Assembly (NCBI RefSeq): GCF_040958095.1
Contig: NC_091227.1
Location: 18,915,210-18,979,209, forward strand
Origin: Procambarus clarkii
Taxonomy: Eukaryota > Arthropoda > Malacostraca > Decapoda > Cambaridae
DNA: 64,000 bases
Direction: 5' to 3'
Part shown: one piece after another, positions 31,501 through 43,640 of the stretch
Position numbering within the stretch: the stretch's first letter is position 1
Layout: the number at the start of each line of letters is the position of its first letter
Translations under genes and position numbers: made by a program
The notes under the pieces: model-generated
Database searches by the model: none
Told to the model about the DNA's origin: nothing
The model's input: only the letters and a program-made list of their open reading frames with translations

Positions 31501-34500
31501 CCTTCAGTCCAAGACTGTTTCCAGAAAGCTTTGTTCTTGTTGGCTTTGGCTTCTGGGTGTCGGGTCAGAGAGTTTTACTCGCTCCTCTGATGCAGAGGCT
31601 TTTACTCTTTTGGGTTGGGTGGATGTTTTGTTTGGTTGCAGTCATCTCCTTTTCTGGCGAAGAACGAGATGGAGGGCTTCCAGAGGGTCCCATGGGTCAT
31701 GGATACTTGGTTGGTCATGCCGGGGGTCCATCATGTTTTGTGTCCGGTTGCGGCTTTACACCGCTACCTGCGCGCCTCGGCTTCTGTGTCCAGGGATGCT
31801 CTTTGGGTTGACCCTTTTTCTCTTGTCCCCTGTTCCAGGGCTCGGGTCTCTCAAGTCATCCGCAGGGTTATCAGGTGTTGCCAGCATGCAATCTACCCTC
31901 ACACCCATGATGTTCGTAAGTTTGCAGCTTTGGCTGCTGTGTTTGGCAATACATATGTCTTGGGTAGACATTCAGGCATGGGGGTTTTGGAGATTGAACA
32001 GGGTCCTAGCTGTCCGATATCTTGTTAATGTGTTGGACCCTCAGCGGTCTTGTGTCGCCTTGGGTCGGTGGTTGCAGCCAGTTATCTCGTCTTCGTTCAG
32101 AGTGGTGTAGTGCAGCTTATTCCTGGGTAAGTCCCTATTTTCCTGCTCTTTGGGTAGTTAGCTCCAGGGAGCTAAATACCTGATTAATGATTCTAACACA
32201 AATCTTCTCAATATTTCTTATGTTTTCGTCACTGTCGAGGAAAGTTGAAAAATTAAATCTCCAAAATTCATTTTCTACCCAGAAAATGGCATTTCATTAC
32301 ATTCAATGCTGGTTTTTTGTGTCGTCACCCCTTGTTTTGCTGCTAGCACTCCTTTTCCAGTGTGCTGGGAGTTGGCTGTGCATTTTTTCCTTGGCCTGTT
32401 TCCCATTCTCGGGTGCATGGTGTCTTCAGGTTTTACAGGTTATGCCTGCTACGCCTCTTCTTCTAGCTGTTTTGTTAGACTTGGGTGTAGTTGTGATGAT
32501 ACCCCCCCTCAATATAGTAGGAAATGAATGGCAACTTGGGTCAAATCACTCCAAGACTAAGTAGCCCTGCAAAATAACAATGGTATTTTATCTGAGTGTT
32601 CATAATTGGTAATCATGCTGGGAATCTATTTACAATAGTTTCATTTAATTATCTTTGCAGGAATAGTTATTAATATTATTATTATTGTATTATATTATTG
32701 AGTGCTACTACAGTAATTTACAATGTCGTGTTTACAAAGCCTGAGATTACGAGAAGCTTGTCGTTTTAATAAATTCTAACATATAAACAAAAAATATTTT
32801 ATATCAGTATGGAAGTGTTGGAATATTAGTATTGAATAATAAATCATTGTTTTGAATAATAAATCATTGTTAGTATGGTATTAGTCAAAATTTTGGTATT
32901 AGGACACCTCTAGTTTTAAAAATGCTTTGTGAAGATGCCTCTGTAATGCCAGGTTTTATTCTTAGCAAAAATCAATAAAACTGAGAAATATCATTAGACA
33001 AAAGGCTTTATGATCAAATATATTTTCAGGGGTTAAAGGTGTTCAAGTGGAAGAAATCTGGAGCTTAGATGATGATTCCTTCATAAATCTTAAGTAAGTG
33101 TTGTAATTTCATACTAGTACAGTGGCACCTCGATTAACGAGCGGCTCTATCTACGAGCATTTTGAGTAACGAGCGAGCCACTCGCAGAACATTTGTCTCT
33201 ACTAACGAGCGTTTCCGCTGGTTCTCGGACACCTTTTACGACAGTTTTGTTGTTGTTTCGCAAGACGAGTTTTCCACGTGACGAGCTTGGTGCCGGAACG
33301 GATTAAACTCGTTAATCGAGGCGCCACTGTATATAGTTTTATTAATTTTGTTTTATATATCTTATTGTATTAATTTGACCTGCCCGAAACGCTGCGCGTA
33401 CTAGTGGCTTTACAAGATTGTAAATACTATGCTATGTATTCTCACAAACCCAATGTACCTTCTTGTATATAAATAAATAAATAAATAAATAAGTATAGAA
33501 CATACAGTAGGTTGGGGTTGGCCTAAGTAGATCTTGCTGATAAATTGCATACATGTTCAATTCTAGTTTCACAGTCCAAAAGCAGTTCTCATTACTAGAT
33601 ATCCACAGAAAGTATACCTTATATAATAGTTTAAGAAAACAAAATTGTGGTGTCCTTGGGATACCTAGAGAATGCCTTTATGTATCAGCATGACATTTTT
33701 AAGACATATATGTTGGAGCAAGGGCAAATTTTGTTATTGACCCTCGTAAACTCCTGGTGGCAGAATTTATGCCTGTTTTAAATTAACCCTTAAGCTGCTA
33801 CAGCCTTAAAAGTTGTCAACACCGCTGTGCGCAAGAAATAAAAAATATAAAAAAACATTTTTCGTCTTATAAAAGTGTTCATTTGTGTTCCCTGACCACG
33901 GGAAAAACAAAAATTGGAAGTTTTGCATTATGTGCAATTATGTGTCTGATTTTCAGTTTTATCAAGAACATCTAAGGATATTTGGAGTTTATTTGATAAA
34001 TGTATATCGTGGAACCATAGGCTGCTGTGCTAATTTTCATCATTATAATCTACTCACTTCCACATGTGGACTGTGCAAGATATCGACTGGCGAGAGATAG
34101 AGGATGAATGGATGATGATATAGGCAATGATGGCTGGAAATGGCAGTAAGAGCACATTTACTTAGTAAAGTGGTAAAGTCAATTCCCCTGGCAAAGTTGT
34201 GGTGAACAATTCCCTCCCTTGACAATAAATGCAGTCTTCCCTGAGTTAAGCAAGGCGGTAGTGATATCCCTTCCCAATAGTTATTGTAACATTATTCAGA
34301 TATCACTAGATTCTTGGCACACTTGAATGTGTCTGTTTCTAAGTTTACAATGCAGCTTCAACTCCAAATTATGTCCAATCGGCATTCTGGAATGGTTGTT
34401 GATTTAGTGAGTAATGCTAATTGAGTTAACTTGATGTGTTGGTAGTATTAGTGCAGTAATTTCATCGGATGGCTGGCAGACGAATTCGTGCACATGTGTA

Positions 34501-37500
34501 GAGTAGAGCTCTCCACAACTTAGAGCTGAAGGTTGTGGGTGCCTCACACACAAACAGACCTCCATCCTCAACAAGATATAGGCCTCTGAGGAGTCGTGAA
34601 GTTCGTAGAAATGCGACACAAGGGGAATGGAAGCTACAGTGCCATATCATAATACACACCACTCTTGTAAACACAGGCACTGGATACAGAGACACTCTAC
34701 TCTCCCTCTCCCCTACACAACTCGTAAGAGAATTACATTTAAACTTCACTTCTCACTGACATTAAAATTCAAATACAAAATTTAAGTGATTAAAAATGGC
34801 AGCTATTACACTAGGTGGGTAGTTTAGAAAATGGTTTACAATGCCATTGTTGCAGGTAAATTTAATTATAAAACTTTGTTCCTCAGGCCTGTGCATGGTC
34901 TCATTTTCTTGTTCAAATGGCAGCAAGAGGAACAGCCGTCTGGTACAGTGGTGCAGGATAATCGGCTGGATAAGATATTCTTCGCAAAACAGGTAACAGC
35001 ATAGCACTTGAGTTGAACGATATGTGGATGTAAAAATTTTGTTTAGTAATAACCACCTCTGATAAAATAATAGAATTTTTAGTGCTTATTTTTTTTTAGG
35101 AGCAAATAACTTTTACTTTTATTTTTAGGAGCAAATAACTCCTTCACTCAAGGGTCTGAAATTCTTATGAGATATCAGCCATTTATTAATGAGCAGTGAA
35201 AAGTTTCCTTGAGCTTAAGTACCTGTGATATGTAACTTATAGAAGGAACGTGGGAGTAATATCAGAAAAAAGGAGTAGAGTGCAATGGATACCATGAATA
35301 GGAAGAAAACAAGAGGGAGCAGAGTGATGCATGTAGTGTTACAAAATGATTTATTGTTTCCAGTTATAATGTATGAGAATAGGCCGGCGAACTATTGTTA
35401 GAACAGTAGTGCTGGACAATGTGAGGAGCATGTCTGCTGTTATGAGAATAGAATTAAGGACTTTGGCTTTAATGTATTAAATAGAGAATAAGGAGTTAGT
35501 ATGTAATGGTATGAGTGCTGCAAGGGGTATGGTCATGTGAGGTGATCTGGTAGTAAGTGGTGACAAAAATTAAACTCTTGAATTTAAAAAAAAAGGAAGT
35601 AGGGGAGGGATCATAACTAGATATGTATGACAGTTTGACAAATAGTTTTTTTTTCATACTGTATTTTGTGGATATTTTCCCAGGTATGTGTGGTGTTATT
35701 ATTTTCCTGTGATGTTGCCACAGTATGGAAGGTAGTTTGATGGTTCTTGAATATGGTTACCTGTCTTTTATTATAAAAATATTCTATCATTTCCCAGTAT
35801 GAGAAACTTCACTCTAAAGTAATAATCACAACATGTCTGCTTTGATGCTGTGGCATGGTACTTCATTGTTGTATGACAAAACATGTACTTGAGTACTGTG
35901 ATATATTACTTCAGGGTGCTAGCTTTGGCTCTAAGGTGTCCTGCCCTGGCCTATCTAGACAACTGGCTCGTGTAACAATTACCAACCTGGCAATCTTGAA
36001 CAGCCAGAGACAGTTGTTAATAGCCAAGAAGTTAGGCTTTGAGTTTATATAAAAAACGTTATTCTTTGTAGAACCATTCAGCTAGTTCTTGTCCTACTCC
36101 TTACTTCCCATTCTCTCCTGCATGCAGCTTTTCTATTTTTGATCATGAAGAATGTAACAAAATGTGATGGTGGGCTTGCAGGTTTGACCAGCCTGAAAAG
36201 TGAACAGTAATGAAGTCTCGTTGGCAGTCTCTTGTGACACCAAATGAAGATTTGGTAAAAGTTTGTGTTTATAATTATTATTATTATTTAGGATAAAAAC
36301 CCACACTTGTGTATATGTGAAATTTATGTAAGGAATTTACTCCGTCTTTCGCACTCTCCTGTAATTGAAAACAATTTTATGTTTTGTATCCGCTACCTTA
36401 CGGGTCAGTTTATTTAAAAGAGAAATTGGAATCCTGAGAAATAAATGGTTTTGAAATTGCCTTATCACCCTCTTTTAAGTAAACTGACCCGTAACGTAGC
36501 AGATACAAAACAAAATCGTTTTCAATTACCCTAATACAAATAGCAAAAGGATTAGTAAGAATAGAGTGGGAAAGGATAGTAATCCGGGAGGAAGTTTATA
36601 TATGTTACCTTGTAGAGATTGTAGTGAAGTCTATGTGGGGAACCAAACAGCGGGTAAACTGGAGATCAGAATTGAAGAACATAAGAAAGAGTTTAGAATT
36701 ATGGCTGGTAACAGTGTTGTAGCTAACCGTAGTTGGGAAAAAGATCACAATATTGATTATAAGAAATGTGACATAATCTATAAAAGTAGTAATATTAAAA
36801 CTAGGAAGGTAGTGGAAGGGGTTCTAATAAATACTCTGAATACTGTACTTTTGTTGGTAACAAAAGCTTTACTCGAGAGGATAGCTTTACTAGGAAAATG
36901 ATTGAGTGAATTCAAATGAAATCTCAATAAATGGATGAATGAAAGCAGTCCCATTAGCCACACTCTTTTGGGTATAGAAAAGGTTACAATGGCTATCATC
37001 CAGATGAAGACCTCGATTAATAACAACTCCACTTCCCAGAATAGCAAGATTACAGAAAAAGATACATGACTATATTTCCGTGGAAGGCATTACTGCAGGT
37101 ACATCGCCAGTCGGGATTAGAGGTGACATGGTCAGGCGGTCAAGAAGGCTAAGAAGACTGGATCCAGGATAGCAGCCCCATTAGACGCAGAGATGTAAGT
37201 CTCGTCCTAATCACACACTCAGACCTTGATAAAGCACTCAGGCCGAGTGCAAAAGACTTAGTGGAAATTCCTTACATAAATTTCACATTCATACAAGTGT
37301 GGGATTTTATCTTATGTTATTATGTCTGTGAGAAAACATTACCATCACTAATTATTATTATTATTATTATTATGATATAGCTTTTACCCAGTGTCTTCTC
37401 AGAACTTTTTATGACTGCAGGGACCTTTGAAAAGATTATTATAGTGCTGGTGAATAAATGTTGGCTTGCTTGACTCTTCATGAATTCTGTCTATGATAAC

Positions 37501-40500
37501 AGGTTCTTAACCTAGAGAATAACCAAGTTACTTTTTGTATTCATTTAAACCTTAATTTTTCAGATGATAAACAATGCTTGTGCCACCCAAGCAATCCTAT
37601 CGATATTGCTTAACACAAAACACGTGGACCTACAGCTTGGATCTACTCTTTCTGAGTTTAAGGAGTTTACACAGACATTTGATGCTCACATGAAGGGGTT
37701 AGCACTCTCCAATTCAGATACCATTCGCAACGTCCACAACTCATTTGCCAGGTAACTTAGCATATTATTCTGATGAAATATGATTTTCTGGGGGGAGTCC
37801 CTTGTGACTCCCTGAAACTACTATCATTGATAGTGCCAAAGTTAGGGATATCCATATCAGCCTGGATATCTCCGGGACACCCAAAAAATGGTGTTTCATT
37901 ACATTCAACGCTGGTTTTTTTTTTTTTTTTTTTTTTGCTTCATTTTAACATTTTTGTTATATTTGTGATAAATTGTTTTACATAAACTTTTTTATTGTAA
38001 TCTATTTATATTTAGAGGTCTTTTTGTGGGCAGCCCCGTCGGCTCCCTGAAGCTGTCAGGGAGCCTCTGGGGCTCACCCAGAAACTGCTGCTTTATTGTG
38101 ATAAGGTTGTATAGTCCCATAGTCATCTATATCAGGAGTGTGGTGGTTCATGTTTAAGCTATATAGTGTAGTGTGAATGATGTAATTAATGGACGAGTGA
38201 TGTTTTTATCCTAATTTATATAACCTTCTTTAATTATATTAGTCAATTTTTTCTCCTGGGCTGAAGCCTCTGCATTCCATGTAAGTGGGAAACCAGGGTA
38301 ATGTTGATGACAGCACACCCTTAGACTGTTAAATATACCGAGGGCTAATGTTAAATGCACATGCATTTCTCCCACCCCCGTGTGGTTTCACCAAGTTTGT
38401 GTAAGATTTGTAAGAAATGTAAATTGTTCCAGATATGGAAGTATCTTGGGAAAGTTATGTTCAGACTTTTTGTAGTGCAGCTGTGAATTTCCAGAGTTGA
38501 CATTAGTGTCTATAGAATTCAAGGCTTTATTTAAAATATACCTTACTGTACAATAATTGTAATATTGACATTAATATCATTTGTAATGAAAATAAGTTAA
38601 ATTTTATTGCAGACGAGGAGACAATAAAGTGGCTGAAATATCTTTACCCAACCACACCCTAGAAAATGATGGGACGACGACGTTTCGGTCCATCCTGGAC
38701 AATCCTCAAGTCGATTGGAATCGACTTGAGAATGGTCCAGGACGGACCGAAACGTCATCGTCCCTTCACTTTCTAGTGTGTGGTCTGGTCAACTTAAATT
38801 TTATTCACATTATTTGTTAATTAGAAGAAATAATATCTATTGTATTAGACAAATACGTTGTTAAAACTGAATCATCTTCCCACAGGCAGACTCTCTTCGA
38901 GTTTGACAAGCAACAACCTTCAGAAGATGACGATGTGTTCCACTTTGTGGGTTATATTCCCATCGAAGGCCGTCTGTATGAACTGGATGGCCTCAAGGAT
39001 GGTCCAATAGATTTGGGACCCATATCTCCTGGTACAGATTGGCTCACAGTCGTACAGCCAGTTATTCAGCGAAGAATTCAAAAGTAGTGTATTTTTCCTT
39101 GTGTTACTTTTTTTTTTGGTTTACTTACAAAAAAGATGTATAAGTAAATGTTATTAATTCTTACATATTTTGGTTTAGTTTACATATTTACAGACAAAAT
39201 AAGTTTATTCATATCAAAAGAAATATTTGTTGTAGCCAAGTGCAGTGTATGTATCTGGTAGTGAGAGACACTGATAAAGTGGCTAACGATACCTTTAATG
39301 CAATTTCCTTATTAAACTTTGCATGCTGAGGTCACTTTGTTACTGCATCTTGGGATGCAACAGGAGTTGTTGTAGGATTTGTAATCATAAAAATCCTACA
39401 ACACAAGGAATTTTTAACATTTCACATGGATGAAATGGTGCTTGTAGGGGCTACTAGCAACAGCTAGCTCCGCTACTCGAGACCTAGATTGAAACATGTA
39501 AAGTAAAAAATCACTGGCTTTTCTCAATGTATATGAAAATAAATAACATTGTTTCACCAAATCCTCTTTTTCTAATACTGCACAAGTCAGAGATGCCTGA
39601 TACATATTGAATTTTAGAATTTATTGTCCAATATTAATTTCCAAATAACAATGCATGTAATATATTGGTCATTGGTGTAAGTTCATCTGAAGCAATTCAT
39701 CTGAATGCCCAATGTAAAATACTAAACATCTCATGCTATTAGAAAGATTTCCTTAAAACATGTAACAAAGTAGCCCAGCCAAACCAGTACAGTAAGACAC
39801 TTTGGTACTCACCTCTCATGTCATGCAGTACTCCTGTTCTCGGGTCATTTGATACCCATGAACCCTATTCTCAGGTCATGCATTTTCCCATGAACCTTAT
39901 TCTTGGGTTATTCAACCCTATCCTCAGGTTCATTTAATGCCTTTGAATCCTGTGTAGTCCATATGTGTGTGCTCTTTAACAAAAACTGAAATTCTTTTCT
40001 CATTGGTACCTCTTGGGTGCTTACAAGCTCTTCATAATACTGTACTCTTAATTTTTGTTAAATGTGTAATATTTTTACAGATACAGTGAAGGTGAAATTC
40101 ACTTTAACCTTATGGCTCTTGTCAGCGATCGTAAAATGGTTATTGAGAGGAATATTACACAGTTGCAGAGAGAAATTGAGGTAAGTTTTTGTATTTGACA
40201 TTGTTTTTGCATATACAGTATATTGTATAAAATTGTGATTGTAATATTTTTTTTCAAAACAAGTTTTAATATTTATGGGAAGTAATAATTGGAGATGTGA
40301 TAATTTTTTTTTGTCAAATGGGGAAAAAATGAGTTGTATATGTTTATGATAATGGATAATATTTGTCTTCTTAGGAGAGTGAAATGGACACATCCATTCA
40401 AGAGGAGGAATTGGCACGTCTACGAGCAACATTGGAGTCTGAGGAAAACAAGCGAGCTCGTTGGCAAGTTGAGAATATTCGCCGTAAACACAATTACCTT

Positions 40501-40635
40501 CCACTCATTGTCAACATGATGAAGATTCTGGCAGAGGAAGGAAAGTTATTGCCAATCTATCAGAATGCTCGGGAAAAGGCACGCGCACGCCATGAGAAAT
40601 CTAAAGAAAAGTCCAAAGAAAAGAGCAGTGCTTGA
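28559..40635 (+). CDS. UCHL5: Ubiquitin carboxyl-terminal hydrolase L5 (UCH37)
   Basis: Seven exons (28559-28637, 33030-33093, 34887-34992, 37564-37751, 38886-39083, 40081-40180, 40375-40635) join in frame to 331 residues; the family is about 329. It opens with [17 protein letters not shown]. The C12 peptidase core carries the oxyanion Gln83, the nucleophile Cys89 in INNACATQ, His165 in FHFVGYIP and Asp180 in LYELDG, so the active site is intact. The C-terminal ULD has [20 protein letters not shown], a coiled-coil stretch and [12 protein letters not shown], the segment that in known homologues binds RPN13 or INO80G. The tail is Lys-rich ([12 protein letters not shown]). In known systems the enzyme trims ubiquitin chains at the 19S proteasome and also joins INO80. 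Intron 1 is 4.4 kb and repeat-filled; exon 5 uses a weak GTAGTG donor. Confidence 0.97.
29060..29200. repeat. SINE-like dispersed repeat
   Basis: TTATTATGCACCCCATACCC ... GGGCGGTAGTGGAAAGGGTT. A related tract lies at 43778-43850, and a short piece (TTTATTTTACACCCCATACC) near 10332. Adjacent text (TACATCTCAAAGGGATAGAG, near 29377) is shared with 4300-4320. Confidence 0.45.
29549..29810 (-). mobile_element. tRNA-derived SINE, near full length
   Basis: Same family as 358-617. On the minus strand it starts with a GGCCTGACAGCTGAGTGGAC head and ends with the conserved CTCAAGATAACCTCAAG tail. Intron 1 of UCHL5. Confidence 0.8.
30770..30905 (-). mobile_element. 5'-truncated LINE 3' end
   Basis: On the minus strand: CCTGAAATGCTCTGCATATT, AGTGGCTATAGGCATT, ending in an ATTATTATT tail. 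Same family as 23790, opposite orientation. Intron 1 of UCHL5. Confidence 0.55.
31230..32580 (+). mobile_element. Decayed DIRS-type retroelement fragment with tyrosine recombinase
   Basis: Plus-strand frames between about 31440 and 32110 resemble the tyrosine-recombinase domain of DIRS-like retroelements ([14 protein letters not shown]-type, HDVRKFAA-type and [14 protein letters not shown]-type segments). Flanking text (GTGTTTCATTACATTCAACG) recurs at 32287 and in a piece at 37795-38100. The element is an old, broken fossil with several disruptions and no reverse transcriptase visible. It lies in intron 1 of UCHL5. Confidence 0.55.
33120..33329. mobile_element. Tc1/mariner-type MITE with TA target duplication
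   Basis: The 210-bp element starts CAGTGGCACCTCGATTAACG and ends with the near-exact reverse complement (CGTTAATCGAGGCGCCACTG). It is flanked by TA at 33118-33119 and 33330-33331, the classic Tc1/mariner target duplication. No transposase. It lies 26 bp inside intron 2 of UCHL5, just past the donor site. Confidence 0.88.
33375..33495 (+). mobile_element. 5'-truncated LINE 3' end with (AAAT)n tail
   Basis: CCCGAAACGCTGCGCGTACT, AGTGGCTTTACAAGATTG, CAATGTACCTTCTTGTATAT and AAATAAATAAATAAAT. The best preserved plus-strand copy of the family. Confidence 0.65.
36285..37330 (+). mobile_element. Penelope-like element with GIY-YIG endonuclease domain
   Basis: The frame at about 36566-36901 reads a GIY-YIG-type domain ([18 protein letters not shown], then [10 protein letters not shown] and a distal RKVVEGVLI), as in the C-terminal endonuclease of Penelope-like retroelements. 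The flanks at 36285-36360 and 37195-37325 are inverted copies of each other (ACCCACACTTGTGTATATGT-type), matching the inverted or LTR-like termini of this class. A palindrome of about 60-bp arms occupies 36360-36530. The reverse transcriptase is missing; the element is incomplete and inactive. It lies in intron 3 of UCHL5. Confidence 0.7.
36360..36530. repeat. Long inverted repeat inside the Penelope-like element
   Basis: Arms of about 60 bp (GTAATTGAAAACAATTTTAT ... and GTTTTCAATTAC at the other end, including ACGGGTCAGTTTA / AAACTGACCCGT) flank a centre of about 50 bp. It could be an independent foldback insertion or part of the host element. Confidence 0.7.
37795..38100 (+). repeat. Fragment sharing sequence with the DIRS-type element
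   Basis: It contains GTGTTTCATTACATTCAACG as at 31393 and 32287, then a T-run and a GGGAGCCTCTGGGGCTCACC hairpin-like motif. Old, broken retroelement debris in intron 4 of UCHL5. Confidence 0.4.
38646..38793. mobile_element. Foldback MITE, same family as 20498
   Basis: Arms ACACCCTAGAAAATGATGGG and CCCTTCACTTTCTAGTGTGT are inverted copies, with a small central palindrome AAGTCGATTGGAATCGACTT. It ends about 90 bp before UCHL5 exon 5. Confidence 0.75.
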
Positions 40636-41100
40636 CAGGGAACAACACAAACTATAAAAGTTACAAACTGGAAACAAACTTTGGTGCAGTTGGTAATTAT
40701 CAAGAAGGAAGTATCGGTGTTGAGTACCAATCTATACAATCCGTCGAGTGTTGAGCGTTGGAAACTGGAATGGTCACGTTTGTGCTGAAAAAAAACTTTT
40801 TTGCAAAGGTATCTTACTAAAATTTATATCAAATGCTTATAGATTTTAATCTTTAAGGATTGTTAGTTATTTGCATTAAAAAGCAGTGTTAGATGTTAAA
40901 ATCTAAAAGATGTTTGGAGTTAATTGTATGTTTTTGACATCTGTAATTGGCAGCTTAAATTGTTATGGAATTTTGAGCAATTTAGGTGGGTTTTATTCGC
41001 TTCCTTTTTAAACATACGAATGTATGATATTTTACAAATATATTTTGATCTTGCTGCATACAATGTGTACCATTTCCTCAATAAAGTCTTATGATGTGGC
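40636..41100 (+). other. Probable 3' UTR and polyadenylation site of UCHL5
   Basis: A+T-rich sequence follows the TGA. AATAAA at 41080-41085 is followed by a GT-rich stretch (TGATGTGGCAAGTGT), a good match to a poly(A) signal with its downstream element. Confidence 0.6.
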
Positions 41101-43179
41101 AAGTGTACCAAATTTGTGTTATTTATTATTACATTTGTGCATAGCAATATTGTATTATTCTATCCAGAAAAATTGTCTGTGGTGTTTTTGCATTTAATGG
41201 CACATACGAGACTAATGAAAGAATCTCGACTGTTGTCTAGGTATACAGCACAGTATTTTAATGTTATTCAGCCCCAATTAAGTATTTCCCACGTTAATTT
41301 TTCTGTTTGTATCTGATTCCTTGTTTACTTCAGAACTTCTCTCCAAAGAAGAAGTCTTTAGATTTTGCTCATTTTACTTGATTTTTCATGAAATCACTGA
41401 CCATCTGTTACCCTACCAGTTTGGGATCTTAAAAGTTAACATTGTGTGAACAGGGATTTTTAATAATTTCTGCAATCTTACCATACATTGTATCAAACCA
41501 AAATTCAGCATGTCTTTCAATTAATTTATAAGGAAATTACAAATAAAACAATAATATTGTCTGTAAAACCAAGTGATTATTTTGTAGAATCTATTTCAAT
41601 GCCAAATCATCTGCTCCCGGAGTCATCATATCTTGAAGAAAATCCACAATACATTTATTAGGTCTTGCTTTAATTCATCATTATTGGCTTCACAAGAAAC
41701 CTCTTAACAGTGTTCTTTTACATTTCCTGGTGTGGGATAATTGTAACTGCAGCATTGTATACATCAAAGAGATGTAGCCACATTCCTCTGTTTATTTGAA
41801 TATGCATGAGATGCAATGCAGAACTTGTACTTTAGCTACATGGTCAGACTGACAACACCTCTTGCTCCAGGACACCAGCGGCTTGTGTCGAGGCCCAGTG
41901 CTGTGGTGCAGCTCCTTAATGTTATCCATATTGATATTTAATAAATAAACTGCAAAATTCTCCAGTGTGTGTCCTTTTACTACTCAATTATGCAGTGGTG
42001 ACAAAAGTTCATGTGCTCAGAGTGTTTTGTGAGTCTTGTACCTTGCAGAGAATGCTTTTAATGATATTAGGTATGTAGTTCATTTGCACATATTTTCTTT
42101 TGTATTGGTGCCATATTAGCCACTTTCCAATAGTTTGGTGGTTCTCCCCCTTTTCCAGTGAGGAGTTAAATACTATAGAAAGTAGTCTGCACAATGCATA
42201 AACTGCCTCTTTGGTATCTGCAGTGAAATCTTGTCTGAATCTGCAATAGATTCTTTTAGCTGCTTCCTTCTGGAGTCACTTATATTTCATTGTTCCTTTT
42301 ACAAAGGCAGGATGTTTTCTTAGTACTCCTTGATCCAGGTAAAAATTTAGGTTTCTCCTTACAAAACGCTTTGAGACATTAATGGTTCACTTGCCATACG
42401 TGTGTGTGTGTGTGGTTCCCTAATGATGGTTATTCTAATAGCACCAACAGGAATTAGTGGGCCAGCCAGAGGCTTGAGACCTGCTCTGGAATATCCATGC
42501 AAAAAGAAACCTACAGGCAGGGAGGCATAGCTCTTGGGACCCACCTCTTAATAACTGAGCATCAGGTAATCTTTCCTCGTAACTTAGGATTTTTTATATC
42601 TGGAGGTTGTGAATTTTATTTACCTCCACCACCTTATCTAGTTCATTTTAAGTATTCACTACTCACAATGCATTTTTTCCTTGAATTCCTGTGGCTCATC
42701 TGAATATCTTATTTCTACCTTTGGCTTCATTTTCAACTTTTGTTTACTTGGTACACTATCTTTATCTAATTTATACATACACAGTACATACCTGTACTTA
42801 TAAGCATTTTATACTTTTAAATCCTGTATTTGGTTCCACCAGACTATTATTTTCTATGTCTGCAACAGGACGTTTTTCAGGCTTATCGAAGTTCCCCTTG
42901 GCCAACTACTGACCTTCCTCAAGATGGAATGCACAACAGTTTCCTAATGCCTTGGTACCTGTTTTACTGCTTAGTGAACAGAGGCATCAGGTAAAAGAAA
43001 CGTCTCTGACCGTTTCTGTCCTTCCCGAGGATTGAACCCAAGTTCAATCCTTCAATTTGACTAGGAATCAAATCTCCAGTTTTATGGAAAACAATGAACT
43101 TTACAACCCAGGTTAAGGTGGATTGAGAGTAGGATGATCTTGTCTTTTCACAGTTACTTGACCACTAATGACAAAATCA

Positions 43180-43640
43180 CAGACGCATTAGAAGAAAAAC
43201 TAAAAATGCAATTGATATACACACAAAATTTGCAAAGGCATTCGTATGAGTGTGACCATGGAGTGATAGCCCATAAAATGAGATCAATAGGAATAACGGG
43301 TAAAGTGGGGCATTGGATTTTGAACTTTGTCAAACAGAATGTAACAGTCAATCAAATATGATAAAAGTCCAAGTGCAGTGAAAAGCTCTGTACCTCAGGG
43401 CACAGTCCTTGCACCACTGCTCTCTCTTTCTTATCTCTGGTATAGACAAACATACTATGTTACAACTTCGTGTCATTATTTGCAGATGATCCAAAAATCA
43501 GCATGAAAATTTTCTCTGTAGAAGACACTGAAAAACTACTAGCTGATATTAATAGTTTTCGATTGGGCAAGGGGAAAAACATGATGTTTAACAGTGATAA
43601 ATTCCAGGTACAGTACTTTGGTATGGTGGAAATGAGGAAC
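43180..43640 (+). mobile_element. LINE reverse transcriptase fragment
   Basis: Plus-strand frames read HGVIAHKMRSIGITGKVGHW, then a SVPQGTVLAPLL motif (LINE RT block 4-like) and a FADD-equivalent (YLQMIQ/FADDPK region) near 43480. This matches Jockey-type RT. Frame changes between these blocks show it is decayed. Confidence 0.6.
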
